46,013 bases of DNA from an uncultured Muribaculaceae bacterium. GTDB taxonomy: Bacteria; Bacteroidota; Bacteroidia; Bacteroidales; Muribaculaceae. Each line of letters begins with the position of its first letter. Position 1 is the stretch's first letter. Shown one piece after another: positions 1-7,938 of the stretch. The DNA lies in the NCBI GenBank assembly GCA_910577355.1, contig CAJTMY010000020.1, positions 1 to 46,013 of the forward strand. The letters are read 5' to 3'. The notes beneath the pieces are model-generated. The model worked only from the letters and a program-made list of their open reading frames with translations. It ran no database searches and was not told the DNA's origin. The translations under genes and the position numbers were made by a program.

Positions 1-24
1 GACCGAATTCTTCAAACAAATCGC

Positions 25-32
25 TATCTTTG
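25..32 (+). promoter_or_regulatory. Possible -7 box TATCTTTG near window edge
   Basis: TATCTTTG matches the Bacteroidota -7 consensus TAnnTTTG. The -33 element would lie before position 5 and cannot be judged. It could drive a longer leader for the thymidine kinase gene or a small transcript in positions 40-155, but no gene is visible there. Confidence 0.25.
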
Positions 33-97
33 CACTTGCCAGTTGAACCTACGGTTAGTAAAAATAGCACCGTTGTAGATAAGTTTTCAGTCAAAAC

Positions 98-130
98 TTT
101 TCCGGCTTACGAATTTGTTTGCTAACTTTG
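98..130 (+). promoter_or_regulatory. Candidate promoter of the tdk operon
   Basis: TAACTTTG at 123-130 fits the Bacteroidota -7 box TAnnTTTG. A TTTT at 98-101, one base off the -33 TTTG, lies 21 bases upstream. Transcription would begin near 137, leaving a leader of about 20 bases before the ATG at 156. The rest of 1-155 holds no recognisable gene. Confidence 0.5.
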
Positions 131-155
131 AAAAGTTTTTCCGACACACTCTGCA

Positions 156-809
156 ATGTATAGAAAAGGCAAATTATACTTCCGCTACGGTACGATGGGC
201 TCGGCCAAGACCGCTCTTCTGCTCACTACTGCATATAACTTTGAGGAGCGCGATATGGATTACATGTGCATGAAGCCGGTGATCGATACACGCGAATCGC
301 GCAATATAATACATTCGCGTATCGGCATAGAGCGCGAGTGTCAATGGATATACAACAATACCGATCTATATCAGGTGGCTCTCGGGTTGTATGAGCGCGA
401 GCAGCGTATTGTGGACTGGTATCTGATTGACGAGGCACAGTTCCTTACCGCACGTCAGGTAGACCAACTGTCGAGGATTGTCGATGATTTCGGCTCGAAT
501 GTGATTTGCTACGGTTTGCGCACCGATTTCCAGACTCACCTTTTCGAAGGATCGAGACGCCTTTTTGAGATTGCCGATACGATAGACGAGATAAAATCCA
601 CCTGCAACTGCGGACACAAGACCATTGTGAATGCCCGCATAGACTCTAACGGAGATTTTGTGGAAGAAGGCGCCCAGGTAGAGATCGGCGGCGATGACCG
701 CTATGTGGCAGTATGCCGTAAATGCTGGCGCAACAAGCATATCGAGCAGGCGTCCCGTTCTCAGTTGCCTCTTGATTTTCCTTATTCAAAACACAGCAAA
801 ACCAGATAA
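156..809 (+). CDS. tdk: Thymidine kinase (type II)
   Basis: Phosphorylates thymidine to dTMP with ATP in the cytoplasmic pyrimidine salvage pathway. The 217-residue protein has the family layout: a P-loop at residues 12-19 (GTMGSAKT), a Walker B-like DEAQF motif near residue 92, and a zinc-binding lasso of four cysteines (CNC near residue 150 and CRKC near residue 188). The P-loop has Ala17 where the classical GK(S/T) motif has Gly. Lys18 and Thr19 are kept, so activity is still expected. The ATG at 156 fits the family N-terminus. The stop overlaps the next start by one base (TAATG), so translation of the two genes is probably coupled. Confidence 0.93.
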   Translation: MYRKGKLYFRYGTMGSAKTALLLTTAYNFEERDMDYMCMKPVIDTRESRNIIHSRIGIERECQWIYNNTDLYQVALGLYEREQRIVDWYLIDEAQFLTARQVDQLSRIVDDFGSNVICYGLRTDFQTHLFEGSRRLFEIADTIDEIKSTCNCGHKTIVNARIDSNGDFVEEGAQVEIGGDDRYVAVCRKCWRNKHIEQASRSQLPLDFPYSKHSKTR

Positions 810-1252
810 TGATACTCTGCAATATCAAGGAAGCCGGGCGATACAGTGCGCTGTCTCCCCTCATAGCCAAAGCCATCGAATGGCTTGAGAATTATGACCC
901 TGCCGAGTTTTCCGACGGGAAGATAGATCTCGGTGACGGTGTGGTGGTGAAATGCCAGTCGCCGGCTTTGCTGCCGCGCGAGAAATCTCGTCTTGAGGCA
1001 CATAAACGATTTATTGACATACAGGTGCCCCTCAAAGGTGTGGAAGTGATGGGTTGGGCGTCGGTAGATACCCTGAAGCATCCTCTCGTTGATTATGACG
1101 AAATGAAAGATGTGGCGTTTTATGGGGATACTTCCACAAGTCTGCTGCATGTGCATCCGGGGCAGATGGCGGTGTTTTTTCCGGAAGATGCCCATGCCCC
1201 GAACATCGGCGTAGGCAACCATCGTAAGCTTGTAATCAAAATTCCCGTCTGA
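809..1252 (+). CDS. YhcH/YjgK/YiaL family protein (DUF386, NanQ/EbgC-like)
   Basis: A 147-residue cupin-fold protein of the DUF386 family. Members include E. coli NanQ (YhcH), linked to sialic acid anomerisation, and EbgC. The supporting stretches are the conserved HKRFIDIQ-like segment near residue 67, which supplies metal-ligand residues, and the C-terminal FFPEDAHAPNI segment near residue 125 with its His. The start codon shares a base with the thymidine kinase stop. The sugar substrate cannot be read from the sequence, and neighbouring genes do not indicate one. The family assignment is firm; the function is inferred by family only. Confidence 0.85.
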   Translation: MILCNIKEAGRYSALSPLIAKAIEWLENYDPAEFSDGKIDLGDGVVVKCQSPALLPREKSRLEAHKRFIDIQVPLKGVEVMGWASVDTLKHPLVDYDEMKDVAFYGDTSTSLLHVHPGQMAVFFPEDAHAPNIGVGNHRKLVIKIPV

Positions 1253-1290
1253 GCGGCAAACCATTGCAGCCCCGTGGGTGTTCTCTTCTT

Positions 1291-2049
1291 ATGAAAAAAC
1301 TGATTCTTGCCATAATCGGCCTACTTGTGCCGGCCGCATTGTGTGTTGCCGGCAATATATTGTCAAACGAGACAGTACGCTATCGTGTGATGTACAAATG
1401 GGGGCTGATAAACAAGCAGGCCGGCCATGCCGTGATAAGTCTGCGTGATGCGGGTTCTCATTATGTATCGCAACTTGTGGGACATTCCGAGCCATGGGCC
1501 GATAAGTTCTTCACTGTTCGTGACACTCTCAACGGCTCCATGCAGAAGGATGGCCTGAGACCGATATTTTACGAGAAAAAAGCTCATGAAGGGTCTGAAG
1601 ACAAGCACGATACCGTGCGTTTTGTATATGGCGACGACGGAACGGTAACCGGCCACTGTACCAGACGAGTGGTGAAGAAAGGTGAGTTGAAAGTCGATCA
1701 TGAACAGACCCTGCATGCGAGCGGGCCTACTGTCGATATGCTGTCATCGTTCTATTATATGCGCAATCTGCCATTCGGCAAGTGGCAGAAAGGGCATAAG
1801 GAATCGATCAACATATTCTCCGGCAAGCGTAAGGAGACTCTCACGTTTGAGTACAACGGCATACAGTTTGTTCAGGTGGGCGACAAGCGATATCAGTGCT
1901 ATCATGTGACATTCAAGTTTACAGGCGACGGAGGCAAGAAGACATCCGACAATATGGATGCCTGGATCACGACCGATACACGCCGGCTTCCGGTACAGCT
2001 CGAAGGTAAACTCGTTGTAGGCAAAGTGAAGTGCGAAATCATCAACTGA
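1291..2049 (+). CDS. DUF3108 domain-containing exported protein
   Basis: The reading frame is open from a TTG at 1264, but the ATG at 1291 is the better start. It gives MKK followed by a hydrophobic stretch and an Ala-Gly cleavage region near residue 20, a typical Sec signal peptide. The mature part (about 230 residues) has the DUF3108 pattern: an early YRVMYKWGLI-like strand, a central SFYYMRNLPF segment, and a C-terminal AWITTDTRRLPVQLEGK segment. DUF3108 proteins are envelope proteins of unclear role, probably beta-barrel or lipocalin-like. It lies 7 bases before the YihY gene and is probably in the same operon. Confidence 0.8.
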   Translation: MKKLILAIIGLLVPAALCVAGNILSNETVRYRVMYKWGLINKQAGHAVISLRDAGSHYVSQLVGHSEPWADKFFTVRDTLNGSMQKDGLRPIFYEKKAHEGSEDKHDTVRFVYGDDGTVTGHCTRRVVKKGELKVDHEQTLHASGPTVDMLSSFYYMRNLPFGKWQKGHKESINIFSGKRKETLTFEYNGIQFVQVGDKRYQCYHVTFKFTGDGGKKTSDNMDAWITTDTRRLPVQLEGKLVVGKVKCEIIN

Positions 2050-2056
2050 TCTTATT

Positions 2057-3412
2057 ATGTCATCTGAAACCGACAATAAGATAAGCACACGGGTGAGCCG
2101 TCTTGTCGATAAGGGCAAATCGCTGTGGGAATATGTAAGTGACGGCGTGTGGCACGACTCGAGGCATACGTTGAAGGTGAATGTAATAAAGACGCTGAAC
2201 CTGTCGATACGTTCGTTCCTCAACAGTGACATGCAGACTCAGGCATGTGCCATGACCTACCGTACGCTGCTTGCAATCGTGCCTGCGCTGGCACTGCTGT
2301 TTGCCATCGGTCGCGGTTTCGGATTTCAGAATATGCTGCAGGACGAACTCTTCCATGTTTTTCCTGCACAGAAACAGGCGGTGTCTTATGCGTTGGGTTT
2401 TGTCGACTCGTATCTCAGCAGTTCGTCCGAGGGAATATTTGTGGGAGTTGGACTTGTAGTGCTGTTGTGGACGATGATATCGCTTTTCGGCAATATCGAG
2501 GATACATTCAACCTTATATGGGGTGTGGAGGGGCGGTCGTTCGGACGAAAGATCACCGACTATACCGCCATGTTGCTGATATTGCCGGTGGTGCTTATAT
2601 GCGCCGGCGGCATGTCGTTGCTGCTGAGCAGTTCATTGCAGAGTGTTTTCCATTGGGAATTCATGTCTCCGTTTATCTCGGCCGTTGTCGAAGGGTCGTC
2701 GTGGCTGCTCACATGGCTGTTTTTCGCTCTTCTGTATCTGCTTATGCCCAATACCAAGGTTAAATTTCCGAATGCGTTTATGGCCGGGGTCATGGCCGGC
2801 ACCGGCTTCAGGGTGCTTCAATGGCTTTTTGTGACCGGACAGATGCATGTGTCGCGTTATAACGCCATATACGGTTCGTTCTCTTTCCTGCCGCTTCTGC
2901 TTCTGTGGATGCAGCTTACATGGGTGATAGTATTTGCCGGTGGAGTGGTGTGCTACTCGTCTCAGAACATATTCATGTACAATTTCAACAGTGCCATCCG
3001 CAATATTTCGTCGAGTTTCTATGCGAGGCTCACATTGGCTTTGTGTGCTCTGGTGGTGCAGAATTTTGTGAACGGCAAGGGCGCTACGCTCATGGAGGAT
3101 ATGGTGAAACGATATAATCTGCCGCCGAAACTCGGCTCGCTTATATGCGACAGGCTGGTACGTGCCGGAGTACTGTCGGTAGTGGAGATAAGTCCCAAAA
3201 GCGATATCCGCGGCTATCAGCCGGCGCTCGATCCGTCGCAGATCACGGTCGCCTTGGTGTATGACAGACTCGACAGCTGCGGTTCGGCTGATTTTATAGC
3301 CGGATTCAACGAGAACTTTCCCGGAGTCGTCGAGACATACGACAAAATACATGAGGAAGAAAAGAATCTAACCTCACAGATACTTCTGTCAGATATAAAA
3401 ATTAACTTTTAA
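2057..3412 (+). CDS. YihY/BrkB family inner-membrane protein
   Basis: A 451-residue polytopic membrane protein of the YihY/BrkB (formerly RNase BN) family. The conserved early motif around TYRTLLAIVPALALL (residues 68-82) opens a block of about six membrane segments ending near residue 310. The cytoplasmic C-terminal part of about 130 residues has the look of a winged-helix segment (VKRYNLPPKLGSLICDRLV). The family's biochemical role is not settled; transport roles have been proposed. The gene is tightly packed between the DUF3108 gene and ridA. Confidence 0.85.
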   Translation: MSSETDNKISTRVSRLVDKGKSLWEYVSDGVWHDSRHTLKVNVIKTLNLSIRSFLNSDMQTQACAMTYRTLLAIVPALALLFAIGRGFGFQNMLQDELFHVFPAQKQAVSYALGFVDSYLSSSSEGIFVGVGLVVLLWTMISLFGNIEDTFNLIWGVEGRSFGRKITDYTAMLLILPVVLICAGGMSLLLSSSLQSVFHWEFMSPFISAVVEGSSWLLTWLFFALLYLLMPNTKVKFPNAFMAGVMAGTGFRVLQWLFVTGQMHVSRYNAIYGSFSFLPLLLLWMQLTWVIVFAGGVVCYSSQNIFMYNFNSAIRNISSSFYARLTLALCALVVQNFVNGKGATLMEDMVKRYNLPPKLGSLICDRLVRAGVLSVVEISPKSDIRGYQPALDPSQITVALVYDRLDSCGSADFIAGFNENFPGVVETYDKIHEEEKNLTSQILLSDIKINF

Positions 3413-3425
3413 CCAACAATTACCC

Positions 3426-3800
3426 ATGAAAAAAGTAATCGCCACAACAGCCGCCCCGGGCGCTATCGGTCCTTACAGTCAGGCTATCGATACCGGCACA
3501 TTCGTGTTCGCATCCGGTCAGATACCCATCAATCCGGCCGACGGCAAGATCGCCGAAGGTATAAAGGCCCAGACAATGCAGTGCATCGCCAATGTCACAG
3601 CTATTCTCAATGAAGCAGGGCTCGGCCTTGAGAATGTGGTGAAGACCACTGTATATCTTCAGGATATGAACGACTTCGCCGCCATGAACGAGGTGTATGG
3701 CGAGCATTTCCCCGCGCCGTTTCCTGCACGTTCGGCTGTAGCCGTGCGCGAGCTGCCCAAAAAGGTGCTTGTGGAAATCGAGGTGATAGCCGCCAGATAA
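3426..3800 (+). CDS. ridA: RidA family reactive intermediate/imine deaminase
   Basis: A 124-residue protein of the RidA (YjgF/YER057c/UK114) family. It hydrolyses reactive enamine/imine intermediates released by PLP enzymes. Family hallmarks are GPYSQA near residue 16, the FASGQIPI strand near residue 28, the central NDFAAMNEVY segment, and the C-terminal PARSAV…VEIEVIA signature carrying the substrate-binding Arg and the Glu. Length is normal. It is the last gene of the tdk-to-ridA run and is followed by a strong hairpin. Confidence 0.93.
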   Translation: MKKVIATTAAPGAIGPYSQAIDTGTFVFASGQIPINPADGKIAEGIKAQTMQCIANVTAILNEAGLGLENVVKTTVYLQDMNDFAAMNEVYGEHFPAPFPARSAVAVRELPKKVLVEIEVIAAR

Positions 3801-3814
3801 CAACTTGTCATCAT

Positions 3815-3862
3815 AATATATCAGAGGCGCCGGCTGATTTGAGCCGGAGCCTCTGATATATT
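3815..3862. terminator. Bidirectional terminator hairpin between ridA and eda
   Basis: An almost perfect inverted repeat. The arms AATATATCAGAGGC and GCCTCTGATATATT flank an inner GCCGGCT/AGCCGG stem with a small loop. The A/T-rich ends give U-tracts in both directions, which suits its place between convergent genes. Confidence 0.85.
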
Positions 3863-3874
3863 GGATGTGTATGA

Positions 3875-4543
3875 TTATTTGCGGCAGGAGGCCACGATCG
3901 CGAGAGCTTCGCGGCATCTGTCGGTGATATATTGCCAGTCTTGTGCGGCAATCTTGTCCTTGGGAAAGAGTTTCGATCCCATGCCCACGCAGTATACGCC
4001 GGCTTTCATCCAGGCCGAGATATTCTCTTCGGTAGGTTCCACTCCGCCGGTAACCATGAGTTTTGACCATGGCATCGGCGCGAGCAGGCCTTTGATGAAT
4101 TTAGGGCCGAGAACGTCGCCGGGAAATACCTTGCAGAGATCGCAGCCAGCTTCCTGTGCGAAGCCTACCTCGGATACCGTGCCGCATCCGGGCGTGTATG
4201 CCACAAGACGACGGTTGCATACTCGGGCGATCTCTGGATTGAAGAGCGGGCCTACCACAAAGTTGGCACCTAGCTGCAGATACAGTGCTGCGGTGGCCGG
4301 ATCGACTATCGATCCAACACCGAGCGCGAGTTCGGGACACTCTTTGGCTGCGAATTTTACAAGTTCGCCGAATATCTCATGTGCGAAGTCTCCGCGGTTT
4401 GTGAATTCAAATGCGCGTACACCGCCCTCGTAGCAGGCCTTCACCACCAGCTTGGCCACTTCAAGATCCTTGTGATAGAATACGGGCACCATGCCGGTGG
4501 CGCTTATTTTGGACAGAACAGTCTGTTTATCGAATTTTGCCAT
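3875..4543 (-). CDS. eda: KDPG/KHG aldolase
   Basis: Cleaves 2-keto-3-deoxy-6-phosphogluconate to pyruvate and glyceraldehyde-3-phosphate, the last step for both galacturonate branches in this window. The 222-residue class I aldolase shows MVPVF near residue 18, the catalytic E-F-T-N-R stretch near residue 46, a GVGS/PATAALYLQLGANFVVGP block, and the Schiff-base lysine at about K138 in CKVFPG. It lies 18 bases after kdgK on the same strand and should be co-transcribed. Length matches the Bacteroidota form. Confidence 0.93.
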   Translation of the reverse strand: MAKFDKQTVLSKISATGMVPVFYHKDLEVAKLVVKACYEGGVRAFEFTNRGDFAHEIFGELVKFAAKECPELALGVGSIVDPATAALYLQLGANFVVGPLFNPEIARVCNRRLVAYTPGCGTVSEVGFAQEAGCDLCKVFPGDVLGPKFIKGLLAPMPWSKLMVTGGVEPTEENISAWMKAGVYCVGMGSKLFPKDKIAAQDWQYITDRCREALAIVASCRK

Positions 4544-4561
4544 TTTCAGGGTAGGGGGGAC

Positions 4562-5584
4562 TTAGCGTTGTACACGGCCGTTGGCGTTGCCGCCGGCGAG
4601 AGATTTCACTTCATCTGCGCTTACAAGGTTGAAGTCGCCGGGGACTGTGTGCTTGAGAGCCGATGCTGCTACGGCGAATTCAAGGGCGTCGGCCTGATTG
4701 TCCATTGTGAGCAGGCCGTGGATAAGGCCGCCTGAGAAGGAGTCGCCGCCGCCAACGCGGTCGATGATGGGGTTGATGTCATAGCGTTTGGATTCGTAGA
4801 ATTCCTCTCCGTTGAATATCATGGCTTTCCATCCGTTGTGAGTTGCGGAGAACGATTCGCGCAGGGTGGATACGACGTATTTGAATCCGAATTCCTTTGC
4901 CATGGCTTTGAATATACCTTTGTAGCCTTCGGCGTCGGTGTTTCCGCCTTCCACATCAGCGTCGGGCTTGAAGCCGAGGCAGAGCTCGGCATCTTCTTCA
5001 TTGCCGATGCATACGTCGACATATTTCATAAGAGGACGCATTATGCTCTGTGCCTTCTCGCTTGTCCATAGTTTCTTGCGGAAGTTGAGGTCGACAGAGA
5101 CGGTGACACCGTGGCGCTTGGCGGCTTCGCATGCGAGGCGTGTAAGCTCGGCGGCCTTGTCGGATATGGCGGGGGTGATGCCGCTCCAATGGAACCAGTC
5201 GGCGCCTTCCATGATCGCATCGAAGTCAAAATCCTCGGGGTCGGCCTCGGCGATAGCCGAGTTCGCACGGTCGTATATTACCTTTGAGGGGCGCATCGAT
5301 GCGCCTGTCTCGCAGTAATATATGCCTACGCGGTCGCCGCCGCGGGCGATATATCCTGTATGCACCCCGTAGCGACGCAGGGCGTTGAGTGCAGCCTGAC
5401 CTATCTCGTGTTTGGGCAGTTTGGATACGAAGTAAGCGTCGTGGCCGTAGTTGGCGCAGCTTACAGCTACGTTGGCCTCACCGCCGCCCCATATCACGTC
5501 GAAACTGTCGACCTGAACGAAACGATGGCATCCTGCAGGTGAAAGGCGAAGCATGATCTCGCCGAGTGTGATTACTTTTGCCAT
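4562..5584 (-). CDS. kdgK: 2-dehydro-3-deoxygluconokinase (PfkB family)
   Basis: Phosphorylates 2-keto-3-deoxygluconate (KDG) to KDPG, the substrate of the adjacent aldolase. The 340-residue ribokinase/PfkB protein has an N-terminal GEIMLRLSP strand, the GGGEANVAVSCANYG substrate-side motif near residue 33, and the C-terminal anion-hole/catalytic motif DRVGGGDSF with the base at about D281. Position 280 is Gly where many PfkB proteins have Ala (GAGD). The kdgK-eda pairing, together with kduD, kduI and the uxa genes nearby, makes KDG the obvious substrate. Confidence 0.93.
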   Translation of the reverse strand: MAKVITLGEIMLRLSPAGCHRFVQVDSFDVIWGGGEANVAVSCANYGHDAYFVSKLPKHEIGQAALNALRRYGVHTGYIARGGDRVGIYYCETGASMRPSKVIYDRANSAIAEADPEDFDFDAIMEGADWFHWSGITPAISDKAAELTRLACEAAKRHGVTVSVDLNFRKKLWTSEKAQSIMRPLMKYVDVCIGNEEDAELCLGFKPDADVEGGNTDAEGYKGIFKAMAKEFGFKYVVSTLRESFSATHNGWKAMIFNGEEFYESKRYDINPIIDRVGGGDSFSGGLIHGLLTMDNQADALEFAVAASALKHTVPGDFNLVSADEVKSLAGGNANGRVQR

Positions 5585-5606
5585 TGTATATTGATTATGA
5601 GATTTG

Positions 5607-6920
5607 TTATTTGTTTATTATTTCCATTAATTTGATCGCATCGATGTATTTGGCGATGCCTTCGGCCACCTGCTTGGCGTCCTGCATGGCGTGTACTACT
5701 GTCGCCGGGCGGTTGGTGACGTCGCCGCCGGCAAATACCCCCGCGCGGGTTGTCATGCCGTAAGGGGTGTCGCGGGTGAGGACATATCCCTTGCCATCCA
5801 CATCGATACCTGTGGTAGTCGATACTATGCGTGCGGCGGGAACGCTGCCCACGGCTTGTATTACGTGCTCGGCGGGAACTGTTATGGTTTCGCCGCCGCT
5901 CTTGATGGTCACGGACTTGAGCTTCGGCCCATCGCCACCTTCAATATTTATTATCGAAGAATTCCACAGGAATTTCACTCCTTCGGCCACCGCGTCGTCG
6001 TATTCGGCCCGCAGGGCGCTCATCTCGTTTATGGTGCGGTGATACACCACTGTGACTTCCGCCGCTCCCATGCGTATCGCGGAGCGGGCGGCATCCATGG
6101 CGGTGTTGCCGCAGCCTATTACATATACCCTGTCGCCTTCGCCAACAATAACCTCGCGGCGCTCTATGAATCCGCTTTCGTACAGGCTCACGCGGCGGAG
6201 GAAGCGTATAGCTTGTCGCACACCGGGATGGCTGATGCCGGGAATGTCGAGGCGCTTGGGCACGCCTGTGCCGGTGCCCATGAATATGGCGTCGAAGCCT
6301 TTGGCAAACAGCTCGTCGATGGTGAAGTTCTCGCCTATTGTGGTGTTGAGGTGGAATATCACGCCGAGATTCTCGATCTTCTTTATCTCGCGGCGTACTA
6401 CCTCTTTGGGCAGGCGGTATTCCGGTATGCCGAACATAAGTACGCCGCCCGGTTCGGGTTCCATCTCGAATATTTCCACGGCAAATCCCTGTCGCGACAG
6501 GTCGCCGGCGATAGTGAGCCCCGCCGGGCCGCTTCCTATCACGGCCACTTTGCCGCGGTTTTTCTCAGGGATAGCCTCATGTGTGAGTCCGGCCTCGGAA
6601 TCGAAGTCGGCCACGAATCGTTCGAGCTTGCCGATATTGATGTGTGCGCCTTTCTTGCCGAGTACGCAGTTGCCTTCGCATTGGCGTTCGTGCGCGCATA
6701 CGCGACCGCACACGGCGGGCAGATTGCTGCGGCCATGTATTATTTTCATCGCATTGCCGAAGTTGCCTTTGGCGAGCTCGGCTATCCAGTCGGGTATGTC
6801 ATTGCTGATCGGACAACCTTTTTTACACGAGGGGACTTTGCAGTGCAGGCACCGCTGAGCTTCGCGTACCGCCTCGGCTATTGTGTAGCTTTCCGATACT
6901 TCCTTGAATTCGTTTTCCAT
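5607..6920 (-). CDS. GltD/NfnB-like NAD(P)H flavoprotein (glutamate synthase small-subunit family)
   Basis: A 437-residue FAD/NAD(P) oxidoreductase of the glutamate synthase beta-subunit family (also SudA, NfnB). The N-terminal domain carries cysteine clusters CLHCKVPSCKKGC (near residue 24) and CGRVC…CEGNC (near residue 71) for [4Fe-4S] centres. A dinucleotide motif GSGPAGL near residue 129 binds FAD. A second motif, GCGNTAMDAA near residue 269, binds NAD(P). No glutamate synthase large subunit or NfnA/SudB partner is next to it. It sits upstream of kdgK-eda with a 22-base gap, apparently first in that operon. The electron acceptor cannot be told from the sequence. Confidence 0.85.
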   Translation of the reverse strand: MENEFKEVSESYTIAEAVREAQRCLHCKVPSCKKGCPISNDIPDWIAELAKGNFGNAMKIIHGRSNLPAVCGRVCAHERQCEGNCVLGKKGAHINIGKLERFVADFDSEAGLTHEAIPEKNRGKVAVIGSGPAGLTIAGDLSRQGFAVEIFEMEPEPGGVLMFGIPEYRLPKEVVRREIKKIENLGVIFHLNTTIGENFTIDELFAKGFDAIFMGTGTGVPKRLDIPGISHPGVRQAIRFLRRVSLYESGFIERREVIVGEGDRVYVIGCGNTAMDAARSAIRMGAAEVTVVYHRTINEMSALRAEYDDAVAEGVKFLWNSSIINIEGGDGPKLKSVTIKSGGETITVPAEHVIQAVGSVPAARIVSTTTGIDVDGKGYVLTRDTPYGMTTRAGVFAGGDVTNRPATVVHAMQDAKQVAEGIAKYIDAIKLMEIINK

Positions 6921-6978
6921 TTGATAATCCTGTGTTATATCATCAGGGGAGAGTGGGAGCGGGATGTTAATTGCGGTG

Positions 6979-6986
6979 CAAAGGTA
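6979..6986 (-). promoter_or_regulatory. Candidate -7 box for the gltD-like/kdgK/eda operon
   Basis: On the minus strand this reads TACCTTTG, a match to TAnnTTTG, in the 88-base gap between the kduI stop and the flavoprotein start. The -33 position (around 7006-7010) is a poor match to TTTG. It would give the KDG-processing genes a promoter of their own, in addition to any read-through from kduI. Confidence 0.4.
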
Positions 6987-7008
6987 GCATTTAATTCCCG
7001 TTTGTGGT

Positions 7009-7932
7009 TTATTTCATGTCAAGGTATCCTACCTTGTCCATATCGCCGTAGTCGAGATTCTCGCCTCCCATGCCCCAGATGAACATGTAGTTGGATGTGC
7101 CGGCTGCCGCGTGGATGCTCCATTCGGGCGACATCACGGCCTGCCCTTCATGAAGCCATATCACACGCGTTTCCTGAGGCTGCCCCATGAAGTGACATAC
7201 GGCGTTGCCTTCGGGCAGACCGAAGTAGTAGTATACTTCCACGCGGCGGTCGTGGGTGTGAGCCGGCATTGTGTTCCATACACTGCCGGGCATCAGTTCG
7301 GTGAGTCCCATCTGGAGCTGGCACGGGCCTTCCTCAAGGACGTTCGCCACGATGAGCTGATTGATGATACGGTCGTTGGATTCCTCCATGGTGCCGGCCT
7401 TTATGCGGTTGGCCTTTATGGTGCCCTTGCGGCCGTCGATGGTTATGAGCTGTGTCTTGTATTCCTTGTGTGCGGGAGTGGAGTTGAGGTAGAACCGGGC
7501 AGGGGCGGCTTCATTGACAGACCGGAATGTCACCTCTTTGTTGCCGCGTCCCACATAGAGAGCGTCTTTGAAACCGAGGGTATATTCTTTGCCGTCGACC
7601 GATACTATACCCTCGCCGCCGGTGTTGATGACGCCGAGTTCGCGGCGTTCCAGAAAATAGTCGGCTTTGAGTGGATCGATTGTCTCGAGTGCGATTGTCT
7701 GCCCTACGGGTTTCACGCCTCCGTATACGATGCGGTCGTATATGGAGTAGGTGAGGTTTATGATGTTTTCCTCCATGACTGTCGGCATCATGAAGTGCGA
7801 GCGCAGCTGCTCGGTGTCATAATGTCTGGCGTCGTCGGGATGACAGGCCCGCAATATGGAGTAGTTGGTGCGGGCCACGGTAGCTGTTGCGCACATGGCG
7901 AGTAAAGCGAGTGATATGATTGTTTTTTTCAT
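7009..7932 (-). CDS. kduI: 5-dehydro-4-deoxy-D-glucuronate isomerase with N-terminal signal peptide
   Basis: Isomerises DKI (5-keto-4-deoxyuronate, from unsaturated galacturonate) to DKII (2,5-diketo-3-deoxygluconate). The 307-residue protein keeps the zinc ligands: His225 and His227 in HTH, Glu232, and His274 in the SIHAAAG strand. The offset is a constant 29 residues from my recollection of the E. coli KduI ligand numbering (196, 198, 203, 245; about 278 residues). The extra N-terminus is MKK, a hydrophobic run and an Ala-rich cleavage region (A15-T-A17 or T18-V-A20), i.e. a Sec signal peptide. No internal ATG restores the usual cytoplasmic start; the nearest useful Met is at about residue 48. 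A lipobox is unlikely because Met precedes Cys14. Predicted periplasmic. Confidence 0.92.
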   Translation of the reverse strand: MKKTIISLALLAMCATATVARTNYSILRACHPDDARHYDTEQLRSHFMMPTVMEENIINLTYSIYDRIVYGGVKPVGQTIALETIDPLKADYFLERRELGVINTGGEGIVSVDGKEYTLGFKDALYVGRGNKEVTFRSVNEAAPARFYLNSTPAHKEYKTQLITIDGRKGTIKANRIKAGTMEESNDRIINQLIVANVLEEGPCQLQMGLTELMPGSVWNTMPAHTHDRRVEVYYYFGLPEGNAVCHFMGQPQETRVIWLHEGQAVMSPEWSIHAAAGTSNYMFIWGMGGENLDYGDMDKVGYLDMK

Positions 7933-7938
7933 TTCTGT

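Noticed and set aside
1264..1290. TTG-started extension of the DUF3108 protein
   Set aside because: The extra nine residues would precede a good signal peptide that starts with its own ATG at 1291.
3815..3862. Riboswitch or small RNA at the ridA/eda hairpin
   Set aside because: A simple long stem between two convergent stop codons is fully explained by a shared terminator.
5691..7082. Long plus-strand open frame (463 codons) opposite the GltD-like gene
   Set aside because: It is antisense to a clear flavoprotein with Fe-S, FAD and NAD(P) motifs. Its translation is rich in Tyr, His, Ala and Gly with no recognisable domain, as expected from codon bias on the other strand.
7882..7932. Possible lipoprotein reading of the KduI leader (Cys14)
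   Set aside because: The residue before Cys14 is Met rather than Gly, Ala or Ser, so a lipobox is unlikely; a signal peptidase I site fits better.
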